A stretch of 64,000 bases of DNA from Mesorhizobium qingshengii (GCF_027563465.1 NZ_JAPFQA010000002.1:124001-188000); one strand, 5' to 3'; positions 26,408 through 36,968 are shown, numbered from the stretch's first letter. Program-made: numbers and translations. Notes: generated by a model not told the origin, from the letters alone.

Positions 26408-26944
26408 CTAGCGAGGCGACAGCACCATCATCATCTGGCGGCCTTCAAGCTTCGGTTCCGCCTCGACCTTGGCGATGGTCGCAACTTCCTCGCGCACCTT
26501 GTTCAGAAGCTGCATGCCAAGTTCCATGTGCGCCATCTCGCGGCCCCGGAAACGCAGTGTCAGCTTGACCTTGTCGCCTTCCTCGAAGAAGCGGCGAACC
26601 GCCTTCATCTTGGTCTCGTAGTCGTGGCTGTCGATGTTCGGGCGCATCTTGATCTCCTTAATCTCGATGACCTTCTGGTTCTTGCGCGCCTCGGCCGCCT
26701 TCTTCTGGTTGGCGTATTTCAACTTGCCGAGATCGAGGATCTTTACGACGGGGGGCACCGCATTGGGCGATATCTCGACCAGATCGAGCCCGGCCTCTTC
26801 GGCGAGCAACAATGCGTCGTTGATGGAAACATCGCCGCGGTTCTGGCCTTCGGCGTCGATAAGCTGGACCCGGGGAACCCGGATATCACGGTTTGAGCGC
26901 GGGCCATCCTTGGTCGGCGCCGCTGCTTTGAAAGGTCTGCGAAT
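26408..26944 (-). CDS. infC: Translation initiation factor IF-3 (AUU start)
   Basis: IF-3 binds the 30S subunit, prevents premature 50S joining and rejects non-standard start codons. The full 178-residue protein (E. coli has 180) is obtained only by starting at the ATT codon at 26944, giving [20 protein letters not shown], then [24 protein letters not shown] lies 8 bases upstream. Shorter starts would remove the conserved N-terminal domain. The C-terminal domain has [20 protein letters not shown] sequence (here [17 protein letters not shown]) and ends MMMVLSPR. The AUU start is the classical basis of IF-3 autoregulation in E. coli, probably also here. Confidence 0.95.
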   Translation of the reverse strand: MRRPFKAAAPTKDGPRSNRDIRVPRVQLIDAEGQNRGDVSINDALLLAEEAGLDLVEISPNAVPPVVKILDLGKLKYANQKKAAEARKNQKVIEIKEIKMRPNIDSHDYETKMKAVRRFFEEGDKVKLTLRFRGREMAHMELGMQLLNKVREEVATIAKVEAEPKLEGRQMMMVLSPR

Positions 26945-27165
26945 GGTCGTGGTCTCCTTGGCCGTTTCGTTCAGGGTTTGCAGGTCTTGATGCGTGGACG
27001 CGCCAATGTGGTGAGCGCGCGGGCGGAGTCAATAGCACAGCATTGACAGGAAATCACCCTGATCACTGACCTGCACCAAACAAAGAAGGACCGCGAGCAC
27101 TTTTCGCCACACCACTGGCTGTGTCACAAGACCCGGTGCCAAGAGACCGGCGTGAGGAAAAAGCC

Positions 27166-27936
27166 ATGACTGCCACGCCCCCTGTCTTTCTGGACGTCGA
27201 CGGATCGAGCATCGCGGTGCGCCACACGGCTGGCACGACGCCCGGCATCGTCTGGCTCGGCGGCTACAAGTCGGACATGCTGGGCACCAAGGCCGAAACG
27301 CTGTCGGACTGGGCGGCAGGAGAAGGCCGCGCCTTCCTGCGCCATGACTATTCCGGCCATGGCGAATCCGGCGGCGCCTTTGCCGATGGCACGATTTCCA
27401 AATGGCTTTCGCAAAGCCTGGCCGTGTTCCGGCACTTCACCAGGGGCAAGCAGATCCTGGTCGGTTCGTCGATGGGGGCCTGGATCGCGCTGCGCATGGT
27501 GCAGGAACTGCGCAAGGCAGGCGACAACAACGTCGCCGGCCTGGTGCTGCTGGCGCCGGCGCCGGATTTCACCGTCGAGCTGGTCGAACCGGTGCTCACC
27601 GAGGCGCAGAAGCACGATCTCGCCGAAAAAGGCTTCTTCGAGGAGCCGTCGGACTATTCCAGCGAGCCTTACATCTACACACGCGCGCTGATCGAGGACG
27701 GGCGCAACAACCGGGTCATGGCAGGCCCTATCGACACGCATTGCCCGGTGCACATCTTGCAGGGACTGGCCGATCCGGACGTGCCGGCAAGCCACGCGCT
27801 GAAGCTGGTCGGCCTGCTGCCCGCGGACGATGTGACATTGTCGCTGATCCCCGACGGCGATCATCGGCTGTCGCGGCCGCAGGATCTCGACATGCTTGTA
27901 CGGACCGTCGACGCGATGGCGCGGAGGGGAAACTGA
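27166..27936 (+). CDS. Alpha/beta hydrolase (ABHD10-like esterase/thioesterase)
   Basis: A 256-residue serine hydrolase with a complete triad: nucleophile in VGSSMGAWIAL (about residue 106), acid in QGLADPDVP and His in PDGDHRLS. Early motifs GGYKSDMLGTKAE and RHDYSGHGESGG match the ABHD10/palmitoyl-thioesterase-like bacterial group. No signal peptide, so cytoplasmic. The ATG at 27166 has GAGGAAAA upstream. Its stop overlaps the start of the BenE-type transporter (TGATG at 27934-27938), so the two are coupled. Substrate unknown. Confidence 0.85.
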   Translation: MTATPPVFLDVDGSSIAVRHTAGTTPGIVWLGGYKSDMLGTKAETLSDWAAGEGRAFLRHDYSGHGESGGAFADGTISKWLSQSLAVFRHFTRGKQILVGSSMGAWIALRMVQELRKAGDNNVAGLVLLAPAPDFTVELVEPVLTEAQKHDLAEKGFFEEPSDYSSEPYIYTRALIEDGRNNRVMAGPIDTHCPVHILQGLADPDVPASHALKLVGLLPADDVTLSLIPDGDHRLSRPQDLDMLVRTVDAMARRGN

Positions 27937-29120
27937 TGCGCGTTTCCATTCCGATATCCGCCTTTGTCGCGGCAATCGTCGGCTTTGGCGGCACGCTGGC
28001 CGTCGTCATCGCCGCCGCCAAGGCGGTCGGCGCGACGCAGATCGAGACAGCGAGCTGGGTGACGGCGATCTGCTTGGCGATGGCGATCGAGTGCCTGTGG
28101 CTATCCTGGCGCACGAAGATGCCGGTCATCACCGCCTGGTCGACGCCGGGCCTGGCGCTGATCGCCGCGTCGAGCGGCTTCTCGATGGGCGAGGCCGTCG
28201 GCGCCTTCATCGTCACCGGCCTCCTGTTGATCGCGACCGGCCTGTTTGGACCGCTGACGCGGCTGATCGCCAGGATACCGCCGTCGGTGGCATCGGGCAT
28301 GCTGGCCGGCATCCTCGTCAGTTTCGCCATCAACGCGGTCAAGGCCATCCCCGCCGATCCCTGGCTGATCCTGCCGCTGATCGCGGCCTTTTTCATCATC
28401 AGGCTGTTCAATCCGGCGGTGTCGGTGCTGGTGGTGCTGATCGGCGGCGGCCTCGCCGCTTTCCTGACAGGCCGCGTCGGCGGCTTGCCGACACCGGAAC
28501 TGTCGACGCTGACGCTGATCACACCGCGGTTCAGCGCCGCCGCGATCATCGGCCTGGCGCTGCCGCTCTACCTCGTCACCATGGCTTCGCAGAACCTCTC
28601 CGGGCTCGCCGTGCTGCGCGCCGCCGGCTATCACCCGGAGCCCGGCCCGCTGATCGGCGTCACCGGCCTGTTTTCGCTGCTGTCGGCGCCGTTTGGCGGC
28701 TCGACCACCAACCTGGCGGCGATTTCGGCGGCGATCTGCACCGGGCCGGACGTCCACCCCGATCCGGCTGAACGCTGGAAGACCGGCCCGTTCTATGCGC
28801 TCGCCTACATCATCTTTGCCATATTCGGTGCTTCGCTGGTGGCAATCTTCGCCGTCCTGCCGCAAAGCCTGATCGTGCTGGTGGCGGGTCTGGCGCTGAC
28901 GGCGCCGCTTGCCAATGCCCTGTCTATCGCCCTGAAGGACGAAGGCGAACGCATGGCTGCCACCGTCACCTTTGCCGTCACCGCGTCGGGACTGACGCTG
29001 TTCGGCGTCGGCGCCGCATTCTGGGGGCTGGTCGCGGGCCTGGCCGTCCTTTTCCTCGAAGCATTCAAAAAGCGACAATCATTTCAGCCTCTTGTCCGGT
29101 TTTGGCGGACATTGTCTTGA
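27936..29120 (+). CDS. BenE-family benzoate/H+ symporter-like transporter
   Basis: A 394-residue inner-membrane protein with about 11-12 hydrophobic helices. The family signature region is SAPFGGSTTNLAAISAAICT, and SQNLSGLAVLRAAGYHP is also typical of BenE. Length matches E. coli YdcO/BenE (~391). The ATG at 27936 overlaps the preceding hydrolase stop, with GGAGGGG as ribosome site. BenE proteins import benzoate with protons, but the paralogues' substrates are often untested; there are no aromatic catabolic genes nearby, so benzoate is only a family-level guess. Confidence 0.87.
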   Translation: MRVSIPISAFVAAIVGFGGTLAVVIAAAKAVGATQIETASWVTAICLAMAIECLWLSWRTKMPVITAWSTPGLALIAASSGFSMGEAVGAFIVTGLLLIATGLFGPLTRLIARIPPSVASGMLAGILVSFAINAVKAIPADPWLILPLIAAFFIIRLFNPAVSVLVVLIGGGLAAFLTGRVGGLPTPELSTLTLITPRFSAAAIIGLALPLYLVTMASQNLSGLAVLRAAGYHPEPGPLIGVTGLFSLLSAPFGGSTTNLAAISAAICTGPDVHPDPAERWKTGPFYALAYIIFAIFGASLVAIFAVLPQSLIVLVAGLALTAPLANALSIALKDEGERMAATVTFAVTASGLTLFGVGAAFWGLVAGLAVLFLEAFKKRQSFQPLVRFWRTLS

Positions 29121-29195
29121 ATCGCCGTTTTCTTCTTCCCATTTCGATTCCACGCAGCCGGGTTTGGCTGTCTCCAACCGAAGGAATGGGAGAAA

Positions 29196-29678
29196 ATGAA
29201 CACATCCGCATTGATCCGTCCGGCCTGGACGCCGGCAACCATCGCGTTGATGGTGATCGGTTTCATGGTGTTCTGGCCACTCGGCTTCGCCATGCTTGCC
29301 TACATCATCTGGGGCGACCGCCTCGATGGCTTCAAGCGTGACGTCAACCGGGCGACCGACGGCATCTTCGCCGGCTGCCGCCGCGGTTCCGACAAGGCCG
29401 CTCGCTGGGGCCACGGCTCCGCCCGCACCGGCAACGTCGCTTTCGACGACTGGCGCGAAAAGGAACTCGAGCGCCTGGACGAAGAGCGCCGCAAGCTCGA
29501 CGAGATGCTGACCCAGTTCGACGAGTACGCCCGCGAACTGCGCCGCGCCAAGGACCAGGACGAGTTCGACCGCTTCATGGCGAACCGCAACAAGGCGACG
29601 GCGCCGACGAAGACCGACCCGAGCTCCGGGGCGACGACCAGCAAGCGTGGCAAGGGCTCGAACCTGCTTGACGACTAA
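29196..29678 (+). CDS. DUF2852 family membrane protein
   Basis: A 160-residue protein with one or two N-terminal hydrophobic segments (ATIALMVIGFMVFWPLGFAM then LAYIIWGD), followed by a charged region with a predicted coiled coil (DDWREKELERLDEERRKLDE onward to about residue 130) and a Lys/Ser/Thr-rich tail. This architecture is that of the alphaproteobacterial DUF2852 family. GGGAGAA precedes the ATG. A terminator follows at 29706-29739, so it is probably monocistronic. Function unknown. Confidence 0.85.
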   Translation: MNTSALIRPAWTPATIALMVIGFMVFWPLGFAMLAYIIWGDRLDGFKRDVNRATDGIFAGCRRGSDKAARWGHGSARTGNVAFDDWREKELERLDEERRKLDEMLTQFDEYARELRRAKDQDEFDRFMANRNKATAPTKTDPSSGATTSKRGKGSNLLDD

Positions 29679-29705
29679 GGCCAAGCGACAGGCCAGATCG
29701 TGAAA

Positions 29706-29739
29706 AAACGGCGTCGCGCGAGCGGCGCCGTTTCTTTTT
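29706..29739 (+). terminator. Intrinsic terminator after the DUF2852 gene
   Basis: AAACGGCG (29706-29713) pairs with CGCCGTTT (29726-29733), followed by CTTTTTT on the plus strand. Confidence 0.85.
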
Positions 29740-29778
29740 TGTTCTATTCGTTTTCCTCGAATCGCGTATCGTCCGGCC

Positions 29779-30537
29779 ATGTCTTTCGGCTTCTTCCGCA
29801 ACCTGACAAAACCCAAGCCCGCGCCGGTCCAGGAGCGCGAGCATGTCGTTGCCGGCCGGTCATTGCCGCTCAAGATCGTCGAGAACGATCGCGCCCGGCG
29901 GTTGACGCTGCGCATCGATTCCGGTGGCCGTGGCCTGCGCATCACAGTGCCGCCGGGTCTGCGCCGGGGCGAGGTGGAGAAATTCCTCGACCGCCATCAG
30001 GAGTGGCTGGAACAGCGGCTGGCCAAGGTGCCCAACCGGCCGCAGGTGCGGCCCGGCATCAAGGTCCCGGTGCGCGGCGTGCCGCACCGTATCGTCCATG
30101 AGCCCTCGAAACGTGGCACCGTCACCGTGTCGCGCGACGAGCGCGGCCCGCTGTTGATCGTGCATGGCGAGCGCGTGCACCTGCCGCGCCGCATCGCCGA
30201 TTTCCTCAAGCGTGAGGCCAAGCGCGAGATCGAGGCGCTGGTGGTCAAGCATACGCAGGCACTGGGCAAGCGCGCCAAGGCGATCCGCTTCAAGGACACA
30301 TCAAGCCGCTGGGGCTCGTGCACCTCGGAAGGCAATCTGTCGTTTTCCTGGCGCATCATGATGGCGCCGGCGCCGGTCATAAATTACCTCGTCGCACATG
30401 AGGTGGCCCATCTCAAGGAGATGAACCACGGTCCGAAATTCTGGAAACTGTGCGAACAGCTTTGCCCGGACACCGAGCGCTGCAAGGCCTGGCTGAAGCG
30501 CAACGGCGGCGCCTTGCAGGCGATCGCGTTCGAGTAG
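29779..30537 (+). CDS. YgjP/SprT-like M48-type metallopeptidase (DUF45)
   Basis: A 252-residue protein of the YgjP (DUF45, PF01863) family. The zinc motif HEVAHLKEMNH (HExxH plus a third His) is near residue 211, and the family hallmark KDTSSRWGSCTSEGNLSFSW precedes it. The N-terminal half has the usual beta-rich region (RRLTLRIDSGGRGLRITVPP). Members are presumed metalloproteases; physiological targets are unknown. It starts 101 bases after the DUF2852 stop, beyond a terminator, so it likely has its own promoter. Confidence 0.88.
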   Translation: MSFGFFRNLTKPKPAPVQEREHVVAGRSLPLKIVENDRARRLTLRIDSGGRGLRITVPPGLRRGEVEKFLDRHQEWLEQRLAKVPNRPQVRPGIKVPVRGVPHRIVHEPSKRGTVTVSRDERGPLLIVHGERVHLPRRIADFLKREAKREIEALVVKHTQALGKRAKAIRFKDTSSRWGSCTSEGNLSFSWRIMMAPAPVINYLVAHEVAHLKEMNHGPKFWKLCEQLCPDTERCKAWLKRNGGALQAIAFE

Positions 30538-30552
30538 GTGACGGGCGACGAT

Positions 30553-30771
30553 TCAATCGTCGTTGGCGGCGTTGAGGTCCTCGGGCCGCAGGCCCTCGTC
30601 GTCATTACGCGGCCATGGCAGGAATTTGCTGTCGAAGGCGTCGCCACCGAAATAGTCGAGCGCCCGATGTGCCTCGGTACCGTTGAAGGCGGCCTTGTCC
30701 ACCAGATGAGCGATAACCTCGCGCGCCTGAGCGATCTTCTGCCTGAGTTCGGCAACCGTTCTGTCCGCCAT
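30553..30771 (-). CDS. Small hypothetical protein (72 aa)
   Basis: A 72-residue protein starting MADRTVAELRQKIAQAREVI, mostly helical at the N-terminus, with a polar C-terminus ending EDLNAANDD. The start at 30771 has GGGAG about 6-10 bases upstream; an in-frame start at 30831 would add an unrelated Arg-rich leader. It is convergent with the metallopeptidase gene and divergent from trpF. Family not recognised. Confidence 0.6.
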   Translation of the reverse strand: MADRTVAELRQKIAQAREVIAHLVDKAAFNGTEAHRALDYFGGDAFDSKFLPWPRNDDEGLRPEDLNAANDD

Positions 30772-30881
30772 GATCTGCTCCCGCCTTGCGTCCTGTCCAT
30801 CAATAGGTAGCGCCTTTGGCCTCGCCGGCAAACAGCATGCTTTTTCTCGACTCTTATCGCTTTTCGTGCCAATCCCGCGCC

Positions 30882-31541
30882 ATGGCGCTTGACATCAAGA
30901 TCTGCGGCTTGAAGACCGACAAGGCATTGGCCGCGGCATTGGCCGGCGGCGCCAGCCATGTCGGCTTCATTTTCTTTGCCAAAAGCCCGCGCTACGTCGA
31001 GCCAGCCGAGGCTGGCCGCCTGCGCGAGGCGGCGCGCGGCAAGGCAATCGCGGTTGCTGTCACCGTTGATGCAAGCGACGCATTCCTCGATGAGATCGTC
31101 GAAACGATGCAGCCCGACATGCTGCAGCTGCACGGCTCGGAAACGCCCGGGCGCGTGGCCGAGGTCAAGGCCCGCCATGGGCTGCCCGTGATGAAGGCGC
31201 TGCCGCTCAGCGAGGCTGCCGATCTGGAACGGATAAAGCCGCTCATCGGCGTTGCCGACCGCTTCCTGTTCGACGCCAAGCCGCCGAAGGGCTCGGAACT
31301 GCCGGGGGGCAACGGCGTCGCCTTCGACTGGCGCATTCTCGCCGGCCTTGACGCCGGCGTCGATTACATGCTTTCCGGTGGGCTCAACGCCGCCAACATC
31401 GGCGATGCCCTTCGGCTTGCCAACCCGCCCGGAATAGACATTTCTTCAGGCGTGGAAAGCGCGCCAGGCGTCAAGGATCCGGCGCTGATCGAACAGTTCT
31501 TCCGGGCCGTCAGGGCAGCACGCGACAACCGCGCCGCCTGA
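30882..31541 (+). CDS. trpF: Phosphoribosylanthranilate isomerase
   Basis: Converts N-(5-phosphoribosyl)anthranilate to CdRP in tryptophan synthesis. The 219-residue (beta/alpha)8 barrel shows the catalytic Cys in DIKICGLKT, the catalytic Asp in LFDAKPP, and phosphate-binding [11 protein letters not shown] and [16 protein letters not shown]. The start at 30882 gives standard length but lacks a clear Shine-Dalgarno; an in-frame ATG at 30840 is an alternative. It leads the trpF-trpB-trpA-accD-folC order common in rhizobia. Confidence 0.96.
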   Translation: MALDIKICGLKTDKALAAALAGGASHVGFIFFAKSPRYVEPAEAGRLREAARGKAIAVAVTVDASDAFLDEIVETMQPDMLQLHGSETPGRVAEVKARHGLPVMKALPLSEAADLERIKPLIGVADRFLFDAKPPKGSELPGGNGVAFDWRILAGLDAGVDYMLSGGLNAANIGDALRLANPPGIDISSGVESAPGVKDPALIEQFFRAVRAARDNRAA

Positions 31542-31555
31542 CCGGCTCAAACCAG

Positions 31556-31593
31556 AGCATGTCCCGGAAAAGTGGGAACCGATTTTCCGACAA
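31556..31593. repeat. Partial rhizobial palindrome, GCATGATC-type core
   Basis: AGCATGTCCCGGAAAAGTGG followed by GAACCGATTTTCCG matches the left arm and core of the element at 3239-3281, but the right arm is missing. It lies between trpF and trpB. Confidence 0.75.
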
Positions 31594-31629
31594 GGACAGG
31601 CTCGCAAGTCAAGATGCAGGAGATCGGCA

Positions 31630-32880
<1,251 letters not shown>

Positions 32881-32882
32881 TC

Positions 32883-33722
32883 ATGGCCACTCGTATCGAC
32901 CGCCGCATGGCGAAGCTGAAGACCGAGGGCCGCCCGGCGCTCGTCACCTATTTCATGGGCGGCGACCCGGACTACGACACCTCGCTGTCGATCATGAAGG
33001 CATTGCCGGCGGCGGGTGCCGACATCATCGAGCTCGGCATGCCGTTCTCCGACCCGATGGCCGATGGCCCGGCGATCCAGGCGGCTGGCTTGAGGGCGCT
33101 CAAGGGCGGCCAGACGCTGGTCAAGACGCTGAAGATGGCGTCGGAATTCCGAGCCGGCGACAATGACACGCCGATCGTGCTGATGGGCTACTACAACCCG
33201 ATCTACATCTACGGCGTCGACCGTTTCCTCAAGGACGCGATCGCCAGCGGCATTGACGGCCTGATCGTCGTCGACCTGCCGCCGGAGATGGACGAGGAAC
33301 TGTGCATTCCGGCACTGAAGGCCGGCATCAACTTCATCCGGCTGGCGACGCCGACCACCGACGACAAGCGTCTGCCCAAAGTGCTCCAGAACACATCCGG
33401 CTTCGTTTATTATGTCTCGATGACCGGCATCACCGGCTCGGCGCTGGCCGACACCGGCAAGGTGGCGGCGGCGGTGAAGCGCATCAAGGGCCATACCGAC
33501 CTGCCGGTCTGCGTCGGTTTCGGCGTCAAGACCGCCGAGCAGGCGCACGTGATCGGCGCCAATGCCGATGGCGTCGTCGTCGGCACCGCGATCGTCAATG
33601 CGGTCGCCAATGTACTGGGACCGAAAGGCGAGAAGACCGCCGATCCGGCCGAAGCCGTCGCCACGCTGGTCAGCGGCCTCGCGCAGGGCGTGCGCTCGGC
33701 CCGCCTTGCTGCCGCCGAATAG
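32883..33722 (+). CDS. trpA: Tryptophan synthase alpha chain
   Basis: A 279-residue (beta/alpha)8 barrel cleaving indole-3-glycerol phosphate to indole. The catalytic Glu is in [16 protein letters not shown] and the catalytic Asp in [11 protein letters not shown]; phosphate-binding [10 protein letters not shown] and [11 protein letters not shown] are present. The product indole is channelled to TrpB, encoded immediately upstream. A palindromic repeat follows before accD. Confidence 0.98.
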   Translation: MATRIDRRMAKLKTEGRPALVTYFMGGDPDYDTSLSIMKALPAAGADIIELGMPFSDPMADGPAIQAAGLRALKGGQTLVKTLKMASEFRAGDNDTPIVLMGYYNPIYIYGVDRFLKDAIASGIDGLIVVDLPPEMDEELCIPALKAGINFIRLATPTTDDKRLPKVLQNTSGFVYYVSMTGITGSALADTGKVAAAVKRIKGHTDLPVCVGFGVKTAEQAHVIGANADGVVVGTAIVNAVANVLGPKGEKTADPAEAVATLVSGLAQGVRSARLAAAE

Positions 33723-33740
33723 TTTTCCTACCTCAGGTCT

Positions 33741-33783
33741 TGTCGTTATCCCAAAACCGGTTCCCACTTTTGGGCGACATGCA
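33741..33783. repeat. Rhizobial palindrome, CGACATGC-ended type (left tip missing)
   Basis: TGTCGTTATCCCAAAACCGG followed by TTCCCACTTTTGGGCGACATGCA; only the outermost left bases are lost. It separates trpA from accD. Confidence 0.85.
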
Positions 33784-33814
33784 CTAACTCTTCGTCAGGA
33801 CAGGAGCCGAAGCG

Positions 33815-34741
33815 ATGAACTGGATCACCAATTACGTTCGCCCGAAGATCAATTCGATGCTCGGCCGGCGCACCGACATGCCGGAGAATCTCTGGATCAA
33901 GGATCCGGAGACCGGCGAAATGGTGTTCCACAAGGATCTGGAGTCCAACCAGTTCGTCATTCCGTCCTCTGGCCATCACATGAAGATCTCGGCCAAGGAG
34001 CGGCTGAAATTCTTCTTCGACGGCGGCAAATACGAGACCCTGGACAATCCCAGGGTCATGCAGGATCCGCTGAAATTCCGCGACGAGAAGCGCTATGTCG
34101 ACCGGCTGAAGGACGCCAAGGCCAAGACCGGCCTGGAAGACGCCATCATCAACGCGCTGGGGACCGTCGAGGGTCTGCCGGTGGTGGTGACGGTGCAGGA
34201 TTTCGCCTTCATGGGCGGCTCGCTCGGCATGGCCGCCGGTGACGCCATCGTTCATGGTTTCGAAGTGGCCCTGCAGCGCAAGCGGCCGCTGATCCTGTTC
34301 GCCGCCTCCGGCGGCGCGCGCATGCAGGAAGGCATCCTGTCGCTGATGCAGTTGCCGCGCACCACGGTCGGCGTCGACCGGCTGAAGGAAGCCGGTCTTC
34401 CCTACATCGTCGTGCTGACCAACCCGACCACCGGCGGCGTCACCGCTTCCTACGCCATGCTGGGCGACGTGCACATCGCCGAACCCGGCGCACTGATCGG
34501 TTTCGCGGGACCGCGCGTCATCGAACAGACCATCCGGGAAAAGCTCCCGGACGGCTTCCAGCGCGCCGAGTATCTAATGGAGCACGGCATGGTCGACATG
34601 GTCGTGTCGCGGCTGGAGCTGCGCGAAACGATCGCACGCTTGCTGAAGATGCTGCTCAAGCTGCCGGAAGAGCAAAAGCCGCTGGAGCCGGAAATCCTGC
34701 CGCCGGCAACAATTCCGGCGGAGGCACGACCACAGGCCTGA
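33815..34741 (+). CDS. accD: Acetyl-CoA carboxylase carboxyltransferase beta subunit, zinc ribbon lost
   Basis: The 308-residue beta half of the carboxyltransferase, which makes malonyl-CoA with AccA. The crotonase-type core is clear ([47 protein letters not shown]). The N-terminal region that in E. coli carries four zinc-binding cysteines reads [20 protein letters not shown] then [10 protein letters not shown], so all four are absent. AGGAG precedes the ATG. The C-terminus is Pro/Glu-rich. Confidence 0.97.
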   Translation: MNWITNYVRPKINSMLGRRTDMPENLWIKDPETGEMVFHKDLESNQFVIPSSGHHMKISAKERLKFFFDGGKYETLDNPRVMQDPLKFRDEKRYVDRLKDAKAKTGLEDAIINALGTVEGLPVVVTVQDFAFMGGSLGMAAGDAIVHGFEVALQRKRPLILFAASGGARMQEGILSLMQLPRTTVGVDRLKEAGLPYIVVLTNPTTGGVTASYAMLGDVHIAEPGALIGFAGPRVIEQTIREKLPDGFQRAEYLMEHGMVDMVVSRLELRETIARLLKMLLKLPEEQKPLEPEILPPATIPAEARPQA

Positions 34742-34760
34742 CGCGACATTCTTCGCCGCG

Positions 34761-34790
34761 AACCGCGATTCCGATTTTCGGGGTCATGCG
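34761..34790. repeat. Decayed half of a GCATGATC-type palindrome
   Basis: AACCGCGATTCCGATTTTCG followed by GGGTCATGCG resembles the right half of the elements at 51974 and 59253. It lies between accD and folC. Confidence 0.5.
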
Positions 34791-34803
34791 CTAGGATTCC
34801 CAT

Positions 34804-36129
34804 ATGACGACGCTTGCCGCAGACCGCGAAATCGAAGCCCTGATGGCGCTTCACCCGAAGGGTTTCGACCTTTCGCTCGACCGCATTACGCGGCTGCTGG
34901 AACGGCTCGGCAATCCGCAGGACCGGCTGCCGCCGGTGATCCACGTCGCCGGCACCAACGGCAAGGGCTCTTGCGCGGCGTTTTCGCGCGCACTGCTCGA
35001 AGCGGCTGACTACCGCGTCCATGTCCACACCTCGCCGCATCTGGTGAACTGGCACGAGCGCTACCGGCTGGCCGCCGACGGCGGCGGCAGGCTGGTCGAC
35101 GACAAGGTCTTCGCCGATGCCATCGCCCGCGTCGCCAGGGCCAATGAGGGCGAGACGATCACCGTCTTCGAGATTCTCACCGCCGTCACCTTCCTGTTGT
35201 TTTCCGAGCATCAGGCCGATGCCGCCATTATCGAGGTCGGGCTCGGCGGCCGCTTCGACGCCACCAATGTCATCAAGGAACCAGCAGTATCGGTGATCAT
35301 GCCGGTGTCGCTCGACCACGAGGCCTATCTCGGCGACCGTGTCGAACTGATCGCCGCCGAAAAGGCCGGCATCATCAAGCGCGGCTGCCCGGTGGTCATC
35401 GGCGCGCAGGAAAGCGAAACAGCGCTGCAGGTGCTGATCGAAACCGCCGAGCGGCTTGAGTGTCCGACCTTCGTCTACGGCCAGGATTTCCTCGCCTTCG
35501 AGGAAAACGGCCGCATGGTCTACCAGGATGAAGACGGCTTGATGGACCTGCCGCCGCCCAGGCTGCCCGGGCGCCACCAGTTCGCCAATGCCGCCGCGGC
35601 GATCGCGGCGGTGAAGGCGGCCGGCTTCGAGATCAGCCATCGCGCCGCCGAGAAGGCAATGATCAATGTCGCCTGGCCCGGCCGCATGCAGAAGCTGGTG
35701 CAGGGCCGGCTGGCCGAACTGGCGCCGAAGGGCGCCGACATCTGGCTCGACGGCGGCCACAATCCGGGCGCCGGCGTGGTCGTCGCCGAAGCGCTGGCCG
35801 AGCAGGAAGAAAAGAACCCGCGTCCGCTTTTCCTCATCTCGGGCATGATCAACACCAAGGACCAGAGCGGCTATTTCCGCGCCTTCAAGGGGCTGGCCCG
35901 GCATGTCTACACGGTGCCGGTGAGCGCGAGCGACGCCGGCGTGCCGAACGACGAACTGGCGGTCCGCGCCACGGAAGCCGGACTGACGGCCGAACCGGTG
36001 AGTTCCGTCGCCAACGCACTGATGCTGCTGCGCGACACCTGGGACGGTCCGCCGCCCCGCATCCTGATCGGCGGTTCGCTCTATCTGGCTGGGGCGGTGC
36101 TGGCTGAAAACGGCACGCCGCCGACATGA
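34804..36129 (+). CDS. folC: Bifunctional folylpolyglutamate/dihydrofolate synthase
   Basis: A 441-residue Mur-ligase-like enzyme adding glutamates to folates. The P-loop is VAGTNGKGSCAAF (residues about 49-61), followed by HTSPHLVNWHERYR, the Mur-type VGLGGRFDATNV and the C-terminal LDGGHNPGAGVV. Position after accD is conserved in alphaproteobacteria. Its TGA overlaps the ATG of the VOC-family gene (ATGA at 36126-36129). Confidence 0.97.
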   Translation: MTTLAADREIEALMALHPKGFDLSLDRITRLLERLGNPQDRLPPVIHVAGTNGKGSCAAFSRALLEAADYRVHVHTSPHLVNWHERYRLAADGGGRLVDDKVFADAIARVARANEGETITVFEILTAVTFLLFSEHQADAAIIEVGLGGRFDATNVIKEPAVSVIMPVSLDHEAYLGDRVELIAAEKAGIIKRGCPVVIGAQESETALQVLIETAERLECPTFVYGQDFLAFEENGRMVYQDEDGLMDLPPPRLPGRHQFANAAAAIAAVKAAGFEISHRAAEKAMINVAWPGRMQKLVQGRLAELAPKGADIWLDGGHNPGAGVVVAEALAEQEEKNPRPLFLISGMINTKDQSGYFRAFKGLARHVYTVPVSASDAGVPNDELAVRATEAGLTAEPVSSVANALMLLRDTWDGPPPRILIGGSLYLAGAVLAENGTPPT

Positions 36130-36545
36130 TCAAGGTAAAGCAGCTCGCTCACGTTTGCATCTTCGCGGATGACCTCGACGTGACGCGAAGCTTCTATCGC
36201 GACGTCCTCGGCATGGACACCCAATTCAATTTCCTGCGCGACGGCAAGATTTTCGGATTCTACCTCAATTGCGGCGGTCGCAGCCACATCGAGGTGTTCC
36301 AGAAGAACGGAGCCCGCTACAGCGACCTTAACCAGATCAACCATCTCTGCCTCGAGGTGGAAGACATCGACGCGGCGATCGCCCACATCAGGTCGAAGGG
36401 AATAGACGTCACCCCGAGGAAGCTCGCCTGCGACGATACCTGCCAGGCCTGGCTTCGCGACCCCAACGACGTGAAGATAGAGCTGTTCGAGTATACCGAA
36501 AAAAGTGCGCAGTTCGTCGGCGGCGATCGTATCGCCGATTGGTGA
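36126..36545 (+). CDS. VOC-family (glyoxalase/dioxygenase fold) protein
   Basis: A 139-residue vicinal-oxygen-chelate protein. Metal-ligand positions fit LAHVCIFADDLDVTRSFYRD (His), HIEVFQKNG (Glu/His), INHLCLEVEDIDAA (His) and VKIELFEYT (Glu). The family includes lyases, isomerases and dioxygenases; the substrate cannot be told. It is translationally coupled to folC by a 4-base overlap, which suggests co-expression, though no folate link is known. It ends the plus-strand block and is convergent with the cupin gene. Confidence 0.85.
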   Translation: MIKVKQLAHVCIFADDLDVTRSFYRDVLGMDTQFNFLRDGKIFGFYLNCGGRSHIEVFQKNGARYSDLNQINHLCLEVEDIDAAIAHIRSKGIDVTPRKLACDDTCQAWLRDPNDVKIELFEYTEKSAQFVGGDRIADW

Positions 36546-36579
36546 TCGCGCCCGCCGGCCCTGACGTGGCCTTGGTGCG

Positions 36580-36861
36580 TTACTTCAGCTCGATCTCGAT
36601 GAAGGCGTATTCGCCTTCATTGGCGTTGATGACATCGTGTTCGACGCCCTCCTTGCGGAAATAGGGGGCGCCCTTCTTCATTTCGGCAAAGGATTCGCCG
36701 TCCTTGGTCAAAAGCTTCACCTTGCCGTCCATCAGCGGCACGACGACATAGTCGTGGCCGTGGCGGTGCCAGCCGGTGTTGTCGCCGGGCGCGAAGCGGT
36801 ATTCGGTGACGATGACGCGCTCATTGTCGATGAAGACGGTGGCCTTGGCGGATCCGGTCAT
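36580..36861 (-). CDS. Small cupin-domain protein
   Basis: A 93-residue single-domain cupin. The metal-binding motif 1 is PGDNTGWHRHGHDYVVVPL with His residues and a downstream acidic position, and motif 2 includes YFRKEGVEHDVIN. Small cupins of this kind bind metal and act as dioxygenases, isomerases or sensors; no specific activity can be assigned. AGGAG precedes the ATG at 36861. It follows trxA, separated by a strong terminator. Confidence 0.8.
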   Translation of the reverse strand: MTGSAKATVFIDNERVIVTEYRFAPGDNTGWHRHGHDYVVVPLMDGKVKLLTKDGESFAEMKKGAPYFRKEGVEHDVINANEGEYAFIEIELK

Positions 36862-36941
36862 GGGGTTCTCCTGTCTGCCTCAAGCAGACGACATGGAGTG
36901 CCCGCACGCGAGGGCCAGAGCGGCGCAGCGATGGCGCCAAC

Positions 36942-36968
36942 AAAAAGCCCGCGCGAGGCGGGCTTTTT
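36942..36968. terminator. Bidirectional intrinsic terminator
   Basis: AAAAAGCCCGC (36942-36952) pairs with GCGGGCTTTTT (36958-36968), giving a T-run on both strands. It ends the divL-to-trxA transcript on the minus strand before the cupin gene. Confidence 0.88.
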
